Below are positions 46,304 through 55,871 of a DNA stretch of 64,000 nucleotides, in pieces. The DNA comes from Aquipluma nitroreducens. GTDB lineage: Bacteria > Bacteroidota > Bacteroidia > Bacteroidales > Prolixibacteraceae. A program made the translations under genes and the position numbers. The notes under the pieces are model-generated. The model saw only the letters and a program-made list of their open reading frames with translations. It was not told the origin of the DNA and ran no database searches. Position 1 is the stretch's first letter. Every line of letters starts with the position of its first letter. The stretch spans positions 3,177,001-3,241,000 of the forward strand of contig NZ_AP018694.1 in assembly GCF_009689585.1 (NCBI RefSeq), written 5' to 3'.

Positions 46304-46366
46304 TAACTTTGTGAAAATCTGATTTTGCTTGTATAAGTAAAACTGATCTTCACAAAGTTTTTTTTT
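46304..46366 (+). promoter_or_regulatory. Hairpin with T-tract and overlapping promoter element before clpP
   Basis: TAACTTTG (46304-46311) fits TAnnTTTG. Its sequence is also part of AACTTTGTGAA (46305-46315), which pairs with TTCACAAAGTT (46349-46359) ahead of nine T residues. It could terminate tig transcripts; the promoter could start clpP transcripts from inside the hairpin. Confidence 0.6.
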
Positions 46367-46383
46367 AACAAGAACCCACGATT

Positions 46384-47058
46384 ATGAGCAACGGAAACGA
46401 ATTCAATAAATATGCAACGAAGCATTTGGGTATCAGTAGCCTGAATATGCATCGTTTCGACTCTGTTTTTACCAACAGTTTAACTCCTTACATCATTGAA
46501 GAGCGTCAGTTAAATGTGGCCTCGATGGATGTATTTTCCAGGTTGATGATGGATCGGATCATCTTTTTAGGCACACCAATCGACGATTACATTGCCAATA
46601 TTGTTCAGGCGCAATTGTTGTTTTTGGAGTCAGCCGATCCGAGCAAGGACATTCAGATTTACTTTAATACTCCCGGAGGTTCGGTTCACGCCGGTTTGGG
46701 AATTTACGATACCATGCAAATCATTTCTCCGGATATTGCAACTATTTGTACCGGAATGGCGGCTTCTATGGGAGCAGTTTTGCTTACTGCCGGTACTCAT
46801 GGGAAACGCTCTGCACTTAAACATTCAAGGGTGATGATTCATCAACCAATGGGTGGCGCATCAGGACAAGCTTCTGATATTGAAATTACAGCCCGTGAAA
46901 TCATGAAACTAAAGAAAGAGTTGTACGATATCATCGCAATTCACAGCGGCAAAACGTATGATCAGGTTGAAAAGGATGCTGACCGCGATTACTGGATGAC
47001 TTCGACAGAAGCCAAAGAATATGGCATGATTGACGAAGTTCTGATCAGTCACAAATAA
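46384..47058 (+). CDS. clpP: ATP-dependent Clp protease proteolytic subunit
   Basis: The protein has 224 residues. The catalytic triad is Ser128 (TGMAASMGA), His153 (MIHQPMGG) and Asp202 (DRDYWMT). The N-terminus is about 25 residues longer than that of E. coli ClpP, so a propeptide is likely. It degrades unfolded and tagged substrates with ClpX, whose gene starts 18 bases downstream. Confidence 0.97.
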   Translation: MSNGNEFNKYATKHLGISSLNMHRFDSVFTNSLTPYIIEERQLNVASMDVFSRLMMDRIIFLGTPIDDYIANIVQAQLLFLESADPSKDIQIYFNTPGGSVHAGLGIYDTMQIISPDIATICTGMAASMGAVLLTAGTHGKRSALKHSRVMIHQPMGGASGQASDIEITAREIMKLKKELYDIIAIHSGKTYDQVEKDADRDYWMTSTEAKEYGMIDEVLISHK

Positions 47059-47076
47059 CAATTAGAACTATTGAAA

Positions 47077-48297
47077 ATGAAAATGGATAAATGTTCGTTT
47101 TGCGGGCGTGAGAAGAAAGAAGTTAACTTGCTGATTGCCGGCATGGAAGGACATATTTGCGATAGTTGTGTGGAACAGGCCCATGCCATTGTTGAGGAAG
47201 AATTCAAGAAAGATGATACTTTTGATACAAAAGGACTGAAATTGATGAAACCAATCGAGATCAAGAACTTTCTCGATCAGTATGTCATTGGTCAGGAGCA
47301 TGCAAAGAAAATTCTTTCGGTGGCCGTTTACAACCATTACAAACGATTAAATCAGCCTGTTTCAGCCGATGAGACTGAGATTGAAAAATCAAATATTATC
47401 ATGGTCGGTGAAACCGGAACCGGAAAAACCCTTTTGGCACGGACAATAGCCAAAATGTTGCATGTTCCGTTCACTATTGTTGACGCTACCGTACTTACCG
47501 AAGCTGGTTATGTGGGCGAAGATATTGAGAGTTTGCTGACCCGGTTGTTGCAGGTTGCCGATTACAATGTAGAAGCTGCTGAACGTGGAATTGTATTTAT
47601 TGACGAGATTGATAAAATTGCCCGTAAAGGAGATAATCCTTCCATAACCCGCGATGTTTCAGGCGAAGGCGTTCAACAGGGCCTTTTGAAATTGCTCGAA
47701 GGTGCCATTGTGAATGTTCCACCTCAGGGCGGGCGTAAACATCCGGAACAAAAAATGATCGCTGTAAATACAAAAAATATCCTTTTTGTTTGCGGTGGAG
47801 CATTTGATGGAATTGATAAAAAAATCGCTCAGCGCCTGAATACCAAGATTGTAGGTTACGGTGCCCAGAAAAAAGCAGATGTGATTGACCGCAATAATAT
47901 GATTCAATATATTTCCCCGCAAGACTTAAAATCGTTTGGTCTTATTCCTGAAATTATTGGTCGTATTCCGGTGTTGACTTATCTGGAACCTCTCGACCGG
48001 AAGGCTTTGCGCAGTATTTTGACCGAACCTCGTAATTCGTTGATCAAGCAGTACATTAAACTTTTCGAACTCGATCATGTGGAACTTAGTTTCGACGAAG
48101 AGGCGCTAGAATTTATTGTTGATAAAGCAGTTGAATTTAAATTGGGAGCGCGCGGACTTCGTTCGATCTGCGAAAATATCATGAACGATGCCATGTTCGA
48201 TACTCCTTCTGCTAATGTGAGTACCATGAAGATCACTCTCGATTATGCGCAGGAAAAAATTGACGGCGCAATAACCGTTCGGTTAAAAGCAAGTTAA
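47077..48297 (+). CDS. clpX: ClpXP unfoldase subunit ClpX
   Basis: The protein has 406 residues from the ATG at 47077; a TTG two codons upstream is also in frame. The zinc-binding domain opens CSFCG with the second pair CDSC. AAA+ Walker A is VGETGTGKT, Walker B is [10 protein letters not shown], the pore loop is AGYVGED and sensor 2 is LGARGLRSI. The substrate-unfolding ring hands proteins to ClpP. A short unknown gene follows after 78 bases. Confidence 0.97.
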   Translation: MKMDKCSFCGREKKEVNLLIAGMEGHICDSCVEQAHAIVEEEFKKDDTFDTKGLKLMKPIEIKNFLDQYVIGQEHAKKILSVAVYNHYKRLNQPVSADETEIEKSNIIMVGETGTGKTLLARTIAKMLHVPFTIVDATVLTEAGYVGEDIESLLTRLLQVADYNVEAAERGIVFIDEIDKIARKGDNPSITRDVSGEGVQQGLLKLLEGAIVNVPPQGGRKHPEQKMIAVNTKNILFVCGGAFDGIDKKIAQRLNTKIVGYGAQKKADVIDRNNMIQYISPQDLKSFGLIPEIIGRIPVLTYLEPLDRKALRSILTEPRNSLIKQYIKLFELDHVELSFDEEALEFIVDKAVEFKLGARGLRSICENIMNDAMFDTPSANVSTMKITLDYAQEKIDGAITVRLKAS

Positions 48298-48375
48298 CTT
48301 GCACTCAAAATATTCGAAAATGCAATCAGTTTTGGTTGCATTTTTTATTTCAGTTAAATATAAAAATTGATTAAA

Positions 48376-48618
48376 ATGGATGATGAATTGCCATTTGCAA
48401 AAGGTGATTTTGTGCGCGTTGATGGAATCAATGCGGTAGTTGTGGGGAATGAAGAAGATGAAAATATTCCGCACGATCACATAGCCGTGTTTTTCGGGTC
48501 TGAATTTGCCAAACGTGAATCGGAAGGCGGTGAAGGAAACGGCAATCCTGTGGTTTGGATTATTCCCATCGATGTTTGTGAAGACGGTTTGGAGCCGGAA
48601 TACAAAGAGGAAGATTGA
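48376..48618 (+). CDS. Small acidic protein of unknown function
   Basis: The protein has 80 residues from the ATG at 48376; a TTG three codons upstream is possible. Sequence runs DFVRVDGINAVVVGNEED, IAVFFGS, VVWIIPIDVCEDG, an SH3-like alternating beta pattern, and ends in an acidic tail. I recognise no named family. It follows clpX closely on the same strand and may be read from the same transcript. Confidence 0.65.
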   Translation: MDDELPFAKGDFVRVDGINAVVVGNEEDENIPHDHIAVFFGSEFAKRESEGGEGNGNPVVWIIPIDVCEDGLEPEYKEED

Positions 48619-48656
48619 TTATACGGGTAATGATTTTCACCCATTTACAGAAAATA

Positions 48657-48708
48657 GTCATCAGTCACTGGGAAATTTTTAAAAGCGACTTTCCGAATGA
48701 CTGATGAC
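48657..48708. repeat. Inverted repeat GTCATCAGTCA / TGACTGATGAC
   Basis: Two 11-base arms (48657-48667 and 48698-48708) in the gap between the small acidic gene and rmuC, with GGAAA/TTTCC extending the stem. No T-tract follows directly, so this is a repeat relic or weak bidirectional terminator. Confidence 0.6.
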
Positions 48709-48782
48709 CATTTCCCCATCACTAATCAGTTAGATATCGTTTCTAGTCCAAATAAATTTAGACAAGATTGCTCATGACCAAT

Positions 48783-50129
48783 TTATTCTCCAATCATTTC
48801 CGGCGGTAATTCTTTTGTAGTTTTCGCACCCAATTTCCTGATGTTTTCAGCTCGTTTCACTAGGTTCCCACTTCCGGAGTACAGCTTGCTTGTGGCTTGA
48901 TCGTATGTTTTTCGGGTGCTTTCCAGGCTTTTGCCGATCGATTCCATGTCGGAGATAAACGAGACAAACTTATCGTACAAAGCGCCGCTCTGACGGGCAA
49001 TTTCCAGTGCATTTCGGGTTTGGTTTTCCTGTTGCCAAATGGAGGCAATGGTTCGCAGCGTTGCCAGCAATGTCGATGGACTTACGATCACCACTTTATT
49101 GTCCCAGGCATACGAAAATAAATCCTGATCTTCCTGAACTGCAATGCTGAACGAGGATTCGATAGGTACAAACAGCAACACAAAGTCGGGACTGTTAAAA
49201 CTGGGCGAGTGCTGATAATGCTTTTCGCTCAGGATTTTAATATGACTTCTCACACTCAGCAAATGTTCCTTCACAAAAGCAACACGATCTTTGTCCAAAT
49301 CTGCGTTTACCAATCGTTCGTAGGCAACCAGCGACACTTTCGAGTCGACCACAATGTGTTTCTGGTCAGGCAAATGGATGACTACGTCGGGCTGAAAGCG
49401 CTGTCCGTCTTCCGAAAGAACACTTTCCTGTTTTGTGTATTCGCGCCCTTCGGTTAGGCCTGATCGTTCAAGTATTCGCTCCAGGATAACCTCGCCCCAG
49501 TTGCCTTGTTTCTTGACGTCGCCCTTCAGCGCTTTGGTCAAATTATTGGCTTCGTCGCTTATCTTCAGGTTTAGGTCGTGCAGTTTTTTGAGTTCAGCTT
49601 TCAGGTCGGTTTGATCCTTTAAACCCTTTTCGTAGGTATCTTCCACTTTCTTTTCAAATACCTGAATTTTCTCTTTCAACGGAGTAAGCAATTCGGCGAT
49701 GCTTTTCTGATTGGAAGCTGAAAATTCAACTGTATTTTGTTTCAGGATTTTGGCCGCAATACTTTCGAATTCTGAGGTAAATCTTTGCTGAAGGTTTTCC
49801 ATTTCCTTCTTTTGCGAATCGAGTTTCTCCTGAAGGTTGCCGAAATCGGCTTCGGCGCGTGCCTGTTGCTGTGCCTGAATTCCGTTTTCCATGCGAAGCT
49901 GTTGGACTTGAAGAAGCAATTCTTCCTTTTCTTTCTGAAGTAATTGGTTCCGGTCTTGAAATACTGATTTTTCCTTTTCAACCTCAAATTTTTGCTGAAG
50001 GAAGAGTTGATCGCTGATCTGTTTTTCGCGTTCAAAAACGGCTATCTGCTTCAGTTTTCCCGATTTCAGGATCAGGAATGAAACAACGAATCCAAGACAA
50101 AGTCCTGCCAAAAGAAATAGAATTTCCAT
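48783..50129 (-). CDS. rmuC: DNA recombination protein RmuC homolog
   Basis: The protein has 448 residues from the ATG at 50129; a GTG five codons upstream is in frame. A membrane anchor (about 3-23, ILFLLAGLCLGFVVSFLIL) precedes a long coiled coil (about 30-200), then the RmuC domain (about 215-425) with KQGNWGEVILERILERSGL and the nuclease-like QPDVVIHLPDQKHIVVDSKV core. RmuC limits inversions at repeats in E. coli; its exact reaction is unclear. The gene is single, convergent with the clpX cluster. Confidence 0.92.
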   Translation of the reverse strand: MEILFLLAGLCLGFVVSFLILKSGKLKQIAVFEREKQISDQLFLQQKFEVEKEKSVFQDRNQLLQKEKEELLLQVQQLRMENGIQAQQQARAEADFGNLQEKLDSQKKEMENLQQRFTSEFESIAAKILKQNTVEFSASNQKSIAELLTPLKEKIQVFEKKVEDTYEKGLKDQTDLKAELKKLHDLNLKISDEANNLTKALKGDVKKQGNWGEVILERILERSGLTEGREYTKQESVLSEDGQRFQPDVVIHLPDQKHIVVDSKVSLVAYERLVNADLDKDRVAFVKEHLLSVRSHIKILSEKHYQHSPSFNSPDFVLLFVPIESSFSIAVQEDQDLFSYAWDNKVVIVSPSTLLATLRTIASIWQQENQTRNALEIARQSGALYDKFVSFISDMESIGKSLESTRKTYDQATSKLYSGSGNLVKRAENIRKLGAKTTKELPPEMIGE

Positions 50130-50458
50130 GATTTTATTTTTCACTAAAAATACGATAAAGTTTTTGCCACAAAGTCACGATGACACCAGGAGTAGGTTTA
50201 AATCTAGTTTTTTGTTCCGTTAGGAACACCAGGTCGGTAGAATTAATGAAAATTTGTATGTCTTTTGTCCCGTACGGGACAATCCAAATCTTGTTATTCT
50301 ATATCCCTACCGACAGATTTTCCCTACAGCAGATTTTCAAATAATTTCTACGTAAAAGAAATAAATTTTTGTGCCTTTGTGCCCTTGAGCCGTTGAAAAT
50401 GGAATTTGAATTCCGGAGAATTTATGGCTACTTTGCTTTATCAAAATCAGGAATAATT
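50130..50458. repeat. 329-base gap with REP-like palindromes
   Basis: TTGTTCCGTTAGGAAC at 50213-50228 and TTGTCCCGTACGGGAC at 50265-50280 are palindromic and similar. GGTCGGTAGA (50232-50241) faces CCCTACCGAC (50305-50314). These are dispersed repeat relics common in Bacteroidota. No gene seen. Confidence 0.6.
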
Positions 50459-51121
50459 ATGGACGTAAAAATAGAAGCAAGCTGGAAAGAACAGCTTCGG
50501 GATGAATTTGAAAAACCTTATTTTAAACAACTGACTGATTTTGTTCGGTCGGAATATACCAGCCAAACCGTTTACCCACCGGCTAAGCTGATTTTTAATG
50601 CTTTCGAACAATGTCCGTTCGATCAGGTGAAGGTGGTCATCTTAGGGCAGGATCCTTACCACGGACCGGGACAGGCGCACGGACTGTGCTTCTCGGTAAA
50701 CGATGGTGTCGATTTCCCGCCCAGCTTGCAGAATATTTTTAAAGAAATTCAGGCAGATACAGGAGCTGCGGTTCCAACGAGTGGAAACCTGGAACGTTGG
50801 GCGAAACAAGGAGTTTTACTGCTGAACGCGACGTTGACTGTCCGTGCTCACACTGCTGGTTCGCACCAGAAAAAAGGATGGGAGCAATTTACCGATTCGG
50901 TGATTCATTTGGTGGCCAACCGGTTGGAGAATGTGGTTTTTATCCTTTGGGGAAATTATGCCATCAGCAAAGGTGAATTTATTGATTCGCGAAAGCACTT
51001 GATTTTGAAATCTGTCCATCCGTCGCCACTATCAGCCAGCCGGGGATTCTTCGGGAATCATCAATTTTCAACAACCAATAAATATTTGCTTGAGCATGGG
51101 AAAACGCCGGTGAAGTGGTAG
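50459..51121 (+). CDS. ung: Uracil-DNA glycosylase, family 1
   Basis: The protein has 220 residues from the ATG at 50459; a frame extending 30 codons upstream lacks conserved sequence. Motif [14 protein letters not shown] has the catalytic Asp65 and motif [14 protein letters not shown] has the conserved His; LLNATLTVR and VFILWGNYA are further core strands. It removes uracil from DNA. A shared terminator separates it from the convergent KAS III gene. Confidence 0.97.
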   Translation: MDVKIEASWKEQLRDEFEKPYFKQLTDFVRSEYTSQTVYPPAKLIFNAFEQCPFDQVKVVILGQDPYHGPGQAHGLCFSVNDGVDFPPSLQNIFKEIQADTGAAVPTSGNLERWAKQGVLLLNATLTVRAHTAGSHQKKGWEQFTDSVIHLVANRLENVVFILWGNYAISKGEFIDSRKHLILKSVHPSPLSASRGFFGNHQFSTTNKYLLEHGKTPVKW

Positions 51122-51159
51122 GTTTAATTTACCTGTTGAAGACAAAGGTTATAAAACAA

Positions 51160-51191
51160 GAACGGTGCAATGAATTCACATTGCACCGTTC
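51160..51191. terminator. Bidirectional terminator between ung and the KAS III gene
   Basis: Perfect 13-bp stem GAACGGTGCAATG/CATTGCACCGTTC with a six-base loop. Imperfect T-rich tracts follow on both strands (CTGTTTTAT and TTGTTTTAT). Confidence 0.85.
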
Positions 51192-51210
51192 CTGTTTTAT
51201 CAAGATCGTC

Positions 51211-52293
51211 TTAGAATTTATAAACAATAGAATTAATATTCATTCCGGCTCCAACAGAGCATAAAATAATATGATCGCCTGGATTAATCTGCTGACCTTC
51301 CATTTTTCCTTTCAAAACAATATCGAGCAAGGTAGGCACTGTGGCGGTTGATGAATTTCCTAATTTTTCGATACTCATCGGCATAATTCCTTCCGGGATT
51401 TGCTTCTCATTATACAGTTTGAAAACGTTCTTGAGAATAGCCTCGTCCATCTTTTCGTTTGCCTGATGAATGAGTACTTTTTTGATGTCGCTCAGGTGCA
51501 GTCCGGCTTTATCCAGACTGTCTTTTACTACTCCCGGAACATAGGTCAGTGCGTAAACATAAAGTTTATGTCCTGCCATTTTTATAAACTGGTCATTTCC
51601 TTCAAAATCAGGATTAAAAGAGTTGCCGTTGACCAGTAAATTCCAATAAGTTGCAGAGTCGGACCTGCTGGAATGGGCTAATATTCCAGTTGGTTCTTCG
51701 CTTTCAACTGCTTCCACAATTGTGGCTCCGGCGCCATCGGCATAAATCATCGTATCACGGTCGTGCGGATCGGAAATGCGCGAAAGAACATCTGAACCAA
51801 CCACTGCTCCTCTTTTGCCAAGACCACTTCGGATATAGGCATCGGCAGTAATCATTCCCTGTGTCCATCCGGGACAGCCAGAGATGATGTCGTGACAAAA
51901 ACATGAAGGATTCGAAATACCCAATTTATGTTTTACTTTATTGGCAAGACTAGGAAGGATATCAACTCGTGTAGTTTCCAGGTTTACGTCGCCGAAATTG
52001 TGCGCAACCAGAATGAAATCGAGCGTTTCAGGGTCGATCTTAGCTGACTCGCATGCTTCTTTAATTGCCATGGTTGCCATGTCAGAATTGTGCAGTTCGT
52101 CGCTAATCCAACGGCGTTCGCTGATGTTGGTTATTTCTTTAAATTTCCGGATAATCTCATCATTGTCCTTGTCAAACGGCGCTTTCGTACTTGGATCAAA
52201 AAAAGTATAATTATTGAAATATTCGTTTCCAATTGTACGAGTTGGAATATAACTGCCTGTTCCAACAATTCTAGTATATACCTGTTTTGTCAT
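51211..52293 (-). CDS. 3-oxoacyl-ACP synthase III-like (FabH family) enzyme
   Basis: The protein has 360 residues, within the family's range. Thiolase-fold motifs are present: catalytic Cys in IISGCPGWTQ, His in VLIHQANEKM and Asn in KLGNSSTATVP. The N-terminal signature is GTGSYIPTR. It condenses an acyl-CoA or acyl group with malonyl-ACP. It is longer than housekeeping FabH and opens with a different insert (FFDPSTKAPFDKDND), so it may serve a specialised fatty acid or secondary pathway rather than general elongation. The lpxH-like gene ends 10 bases upstream, so the two form an operon. Confidence 0.88.
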   Translation of the reverse strand: MTKQVYTRIVGTGSYIPTRTIGNEYFNNYTFFDPSTKAPFDKDNDEIIRKFKEITNISERRWISDELHNSDMATMAIKEACESAKIDPETLDFILVAHNFGDVNLETTRVDILPSLANKVKHKLGISNPSCFCHDIISGCPGWTQGMITADAYIRSGLGKRGAVVGSDVLSRISDPHDRDTMIYADGAGATIVEAVESEEPTGILAHSSRSDSATYWNLLVNGNSFNPDFEGNDQFIKMAGHKLYVYALTYVPGVVKDSLDKAGLHLSDIKKVLIHQANEKMDEAILKNVFKLYNEKQIPEGIMPMSIEKLGNSSTATVPTLLDIVLKGKMEGQQINPGDHIILCSVGAGMNINSIVYKF

Positions 52294-52303
52294 AATTCTT
52301 TAT

Positions 52304-53077
52304 TCAGTGGCCCTTGGGGCCTTGATAATTATATTGCTTTAAGTTAAACTCATTCCCATCAAAAACTCCGTACGAAAAATGGTTAATCCAGTCGCCCAAA
52401 TTGATGTACCGGCTGTTTTCACCAATCGGATGGTCAACCAATACATGACGGTGTCCGAAGATAAAATAATCAAACTTCTCATTCCGGAGAATTGACTCTG
52501 CAAAAATAAACATTCCTTCGTTGGTTGTACCTTTAAATCCTTCGCCGCTTATTCCTTTTGATATTCTGGAGCGTTTTGACCAATTGTGTCCAAACGAAAG
52601 CGAAAGATTTGGGTGAATACGGGCAAACATCCATTGGAGAATCTTGCTTGTAAATAGCTTTTTCAGAAACAGATAACCTTTGTCGGTATGGTCAAGCCCG
52701 TCACCGTGTGCAAGGAAGAATTTTTTTCCGTTAAGTTCTGTCTTAAACTCATTTCGGTGCAATGTCATTCCTAACTCGTTAGGTAGGTAATCAAACACCC
52801 AGACATCGTGGTTTCCTGTAAAAAAATGAACTTCAATTCCTGAATCAGCAATCTCAGCAATTTTCCCCAAAGTGCGCGTAAACCCGCGGGGAACAACTGT
52901 TTTGTATTCGAACCAAAAATCGAAAATGTCGCCCATCAGGAACAAATGAGAGGCATCTGTCTTAATCTCGTTCAGCCAATCTACAAAAGCCAGTTCCCGC
53001 TCTTTATTATTCTTCAGAGCTGGCGCTCCCAGATGGACATCGGATACAAAATATACTTTCTTATTTGGGTTTTTCAA
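52304..53077 (-). CDS. lpxH: UDP-2,3-diacylglucosamine diphosphatase-like phosphoesterase (LpxH family)
   Basis: The protein has 257 residues from the TTG at 53077; no in-frame ATG precedes the first conserved strand, and sequence further upstream is unconserved-looking. Calcineurin-type metal motifs are in order: VSDVHLG, MGDIFDFWFEY, GNHD, HGDGLD and GHRH. This is the lipid A biosynthesis enzyme that cleaves UDP-2,3-diacyl-GlcN pyrophosphate at the inner membrane. It lies between a thioredoxin-fold lipoprotein gene (113 bases before) and the KAS III gene (10 bases after). Confidence 0.9.
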   Translation of the reverse strand: MKNPNKKVYFVSDVHLGAPALKNNKERELAFVDWLNEIKTDASHLFLMGDIFDFWFEYKTVVPRGFTRTLGKIAEIADSGIEVHFFTGNHDVWVFDYLPNELGMTLHRNEFKTELNGKKFFLAHGDGLDHTDKGYLFLKKLFTSKILQWMFARIHPNLSLSFGHNWSKRSRISKGISGEGFKGTTNEGMFIFAESILRNEKFDYFIFGHRHVLVDHPIGENSRYINLGDWINHFSYGVFDGNEFNLKQYNYQGPKGH

Positions 53078-53190
53078 AACATTTTGAAATTGGTTCGAAA
53101 AATGAAATGCAAATATACTTGTAAAATTGGAAGAGGCAACATATTTGACTTGGCAGACCGGTTTCAAACCCGATTTGCTTCACGAAAAGT

Positions 53191-54339
53191 TTATCGGGTC
53201 AGTTCTCTGATTGCCTGATCAAGTGCAGGTCCCTGTACATTTTTGGCAACAACCCGCTTGTCTTTATCCAGAATGTAGTTTGAAGGAATAACCTGGATGT
53301 TGTATAGATTCGCAGCGATAACACTTCCTTTCATATCGCCAACATTGATCCAATCGAGCCTGTCTTGTTCAATCGCATTTAACCAGGCTGCCCGGTCGGT
53401 GTCCACGCTAACCTGATATATTTCGAGTCCTTTCGACTTGTATTTGCTGTACAAATCAACCAATGCCTCATTTTGAATTCGCGAATCACGGTTTTTTGCC
53501 GACCAGAATTGAATGAGAATTACTTTGTTTGGTAAAGATGCAAGAGAAACTTCACGACCATTGGCATTTGGAAGTGTGATGTCGGGTGAATTAACGCCGT
53601 TTTGAGCAATGAACTGTTGCAACTTATTATTTTTTTCCTGTTGCATTAGCCGTTGGGTATTCGCGTACAAAGCTTTTACATGTTCAGATTTTGGAAAAAA
53701 TGAATTTAATGCCGAAGCTGCCACCTTCAACGACTGCAAATCCTGAACAACATAGTTCGAATCATCGAATTTCTGATACAAAGCCAATACACAGGCCAAC
53801 GAAAACGGATGTTTCTGAATAAAGTTGGTTGAATATCTAATCTGGCTTTGCTTAATGTCTGCCATTTCCTGATCCCACTTTATGCGCTGAACACTGTAAT
53901 CATCGTGCAAGCGGAAAGCATTTACATTGTTTCGTATCGAATCCAGTTTATGCTTGTTTTTTGCCAGCATATTGTTAAGTTCCTGAACCAGAAGTGAACC
54001 TGGCGAACCTTGCACGACATAGTCGCGTGAGAAATTGGCAGCATCGCCAAAAACGGATATCTTTTCGGTCGTATCAACCAACAGCGTAACGAAATTATTC
54101 CGATTTAAGCTGAGGAGGTAGAAGTTAGGGTAATCGATTTTACCTTTGAATTTAAACGATCCATCCTTACCCAATTCGACTGAATCGACCGGTATACTTG
54201 AAGATACCTTTAATTCTTCCAGATATAAATATTTTCCTTGTGCGTTGGTTATTTTTCCATCGATAACGAATCCGTTCTGCTTTTTACAACCAATTGCCAG
54301 GACTGTAATTGCGAATGCAATTGAAAATATTTTCTTCAC
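53191..54339 (-). CDS. Thioredoxin-fold lipoprotein with DUF4369, lacking the CxxC motif
   Basis: The 382-residue precursor has a lipobox AIGC (Cys18). A DUF4369-like domain spans about 22-125 (GFVIDGKITNAQGKYLYLEEL), a helical linker follows, and a TlpA-like thioredoxin fold begins about 253 (SPDITLPNANGREVSLASL). Where WCxxC normally stands the sequence is FWSAKNRDSRIQNE, with no cysteine; the cis-Pro strand IQVIPSNYILD is kept. It therefore cannot be a disulfide reductase in the usual way and may be a binding or scaffold lipoprotein in the periplasm. Confidence 0.88.
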   Translation of the reverse strand: MKKIFSIAFAITVLAIGCKKQNGFVIDGKITNAQGKYLYLEELKVSSSIPVDSVELGKDGSFKFKGKIDYPNFYLLSLNRNNFVTLLVDTTEKISVFGDAANFSRDYVVQGSPGSLLVQELNNMLAKNKHKLDSIRNNVNAFRLHDDYSVQRIKWDQEMADIKQSQIRYSTNFIQKHPFSLACVLALYQKFDDSNYVVQDLQSLKVAASALNSFFPKSEHVKALYANTQRLMQQEKNNKLQQFIAQNGVNSPDITLPNANGREVSLASLPNKVILIQFWSAKNRDSRIQNEALVDLYSKYKSKGLEIYQVSVDTDRAAWLNAIEQDRLDWINVGDMKGSVIAANLYNIQVIPSNYILDKDKRVVAKNVQGPALDQAIRELTR

Positions 54340-54826
54340 AGTAGTTTTTTATTAGTCAATAACGGGCATAAAAATAATAATTTCGTGTTCATAATGTGCC
54401 CGGCAAGTTAAATTTTGAAACATACCTTTCGTTTTGATTGGTTTTTTTTTTTATTTGTGCCAGATGAAACGAGTTTTAAGAATTACGTTGCAGTAAGCGC
54501 AATACTTGGTGCCCGAGTTCCACCTGACAATTAAAAACAAATTATTATCAGATGAAACGGTCCTGATAATAACCTCAATTCACTGGAGTTGGATTGTTTT
54601 TCATGGGAGTTTCAGGTCGTTAAAATTCTAATATTTAAGAAATAAGGGGTTTGCGAAAATTGAAGGGTGATAATTAAAGAAATAAACACATGAAATGAGC
54701 ATGATTCACGGAAATACCAACCGGAATGAATATTTTCCAATCATGCGAATTCCATTCGGCAATTAAAAACAAATTATATACGAATGAAATTTCTAATTTT
54801 GAAGCCGAATACTAATTTTTGAAAAG
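54340..54826. repeat. 487-base gap upstream of ribF with a direct repeat
   Basis: CAATTAAAAACAAATTAT occurs at 54528-54545 and again at 54760-54777. The copies are part of related stretches of about 40 bases, each ending in ATGAAA, and each followed by a very short frame (MKRS and MKFLILKPNTNF). No FMN-riboswitch signature was recognised. The rest shows no gene. Confidence 0.6.
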
Positions 54827-55768
54827 GTGAAGATACACAGAGATCTGAATGACTTTTATGCTCATAATCCGGTTCTGACCGTTGGTACATTCGATGGAGT
54901 ACATTTGGGGCATCGTAAAATTATCGCCCGGCTGCATGATTTAGCAAAAGCGATAAACGGAGAATCTGTCATTTTTACTTTTGATCCGCATCCGCGCAAA
55001 ATTGTTGCTCCTGCTGAGTCTAACCTGCGTTTGCTGACCACCTTAGATGAGAAAATTGAGTTGTTTGAACAGTCCGGAATCGATCATTTGATTGTATATC
55101 CATTTACACCTGAATTTGCCCAATTATCATACGAACAGTTTGTTGAGCAGATATTGGTTGGCCAGATTCACACCAAATCGCTGGTGGTTGGTTACGATCA
55201 TAAATTTGGACGAGGCAGACAAGGCGACTTTGAATTTCTGAAAGGATGTGCTGACCGACATGAATTTCAGATTGAAAAGCTGGATGTTTTGCTCGTGAAT
55301 GAATCCAACGTCAGTTCAACCAAAATACGGGAAGCCATTCAGATTGGCGATTTTGAAACGGCCAATGTTTTTTTGGGTTATTCATTTGTACTTCATGGTA
55401 CAGTGGTTGAAGGGCAAAAACTTGGACGTCAGATCCAGTTCCCAACTGCAAATATTGAAGCTTCTGATCCTGATAAAATAATTCCAGGCTATGGAGTTTA
55501 TGCTGTTCAGGCCAAAGTTCAGAATAAAACCTACCGAGGAATGTTGAATATTGGTAGCCGTCCCACCGTTAATCGCAATGCCGATCATCGTAGCATTGAA
55601 GTTCATTTGTTCGATTTTGATTCGGATATTTACGGCGAACACCTTGAGCTTATTTTCTTCCGGAAACTTCGCGAGGAACAGAAATTCGAATCGCTCGATG
55701 CTCTGAAAGAGCAACTTGCTAAAGATAAAGCTAATACTATTTCGTTCTTTCAGGCTATTCAAAAATAG
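54827..55768 (+). CDS. ribF: Bifunctional riboflavin kinase/FAD synthetase
   Basis: The protein has 313 residues. Translation starts at GTG 54827; the nearest upstream ATG (54784) is out of frame. The N-terminal FAD synthetase nucleotidyltransferase has GTFDGVHLGH and VVGYDHKFGRG, and the C-terminal riboflavin kinase has GRQIQFPTAN and GMLNIGSRPTV. It makes FMN and FAD from riboflavin. The gene is single, with a repeat-bearing leader. Confidence 0.96.
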   Translation: MKIHRDLNDFYAHNPVLTVGTFDGVHLGHRKIIARLHDLAKAINGESVIFTFDPHPRKIVAPAESNLRLLTTLDEKIELFEQSGIDHLIVYPFTPEFAQLSYEQFVEQILVGQIHTKSLVVGYDHKFGRGRQGDFEFLKGCADRHEFQIEKLDVLLVNESNVSSTKIREAIQIGDFETANVFLGYSFVLHGTVVEGQKLGRQIQFPTANIEASDPDKIIPGYGVYAVQAKVQNKTYRGMLNIGSRPTVNRNADHRSIEVHLFDFDSDIYGEHLELIFFRKLREEQKFESLDALKEQLAKDKANTISFFQAIQK

Positions 55769-55840
55769 AAATCAGGTAAACTATTCATGTTATATACTGT
55801 TTCATGATCAATATTTGCTTATTGCATCTATTGATTTGAT

Positions 55841-55848
55841 TATCTTTG
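55841..55848 (+). promoter_or_regulatory. Candidate -7 promoter element of ahcY
   Basis: TATCTTTG matches TAnnTTTG, 23 bases before the ahcY ATG. A TTTG occurs at 55814-55817, slightly further away than usual. Confidence 0.45.
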
Positions 55849-55871
55849 CAATCAAAATTTAATTTTCAGAA

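Noticed and set aside
50369-50458. 30-codon N-terminal extension of ung
   Set aside because: The sequence has no family similarity and the ATG at 50459 gives the normal length with catalytic Asp65.
54340-54826. FMN riboswitch upstream of ribF
   Set aside because: The conserved core segments of the FMN element are absent.
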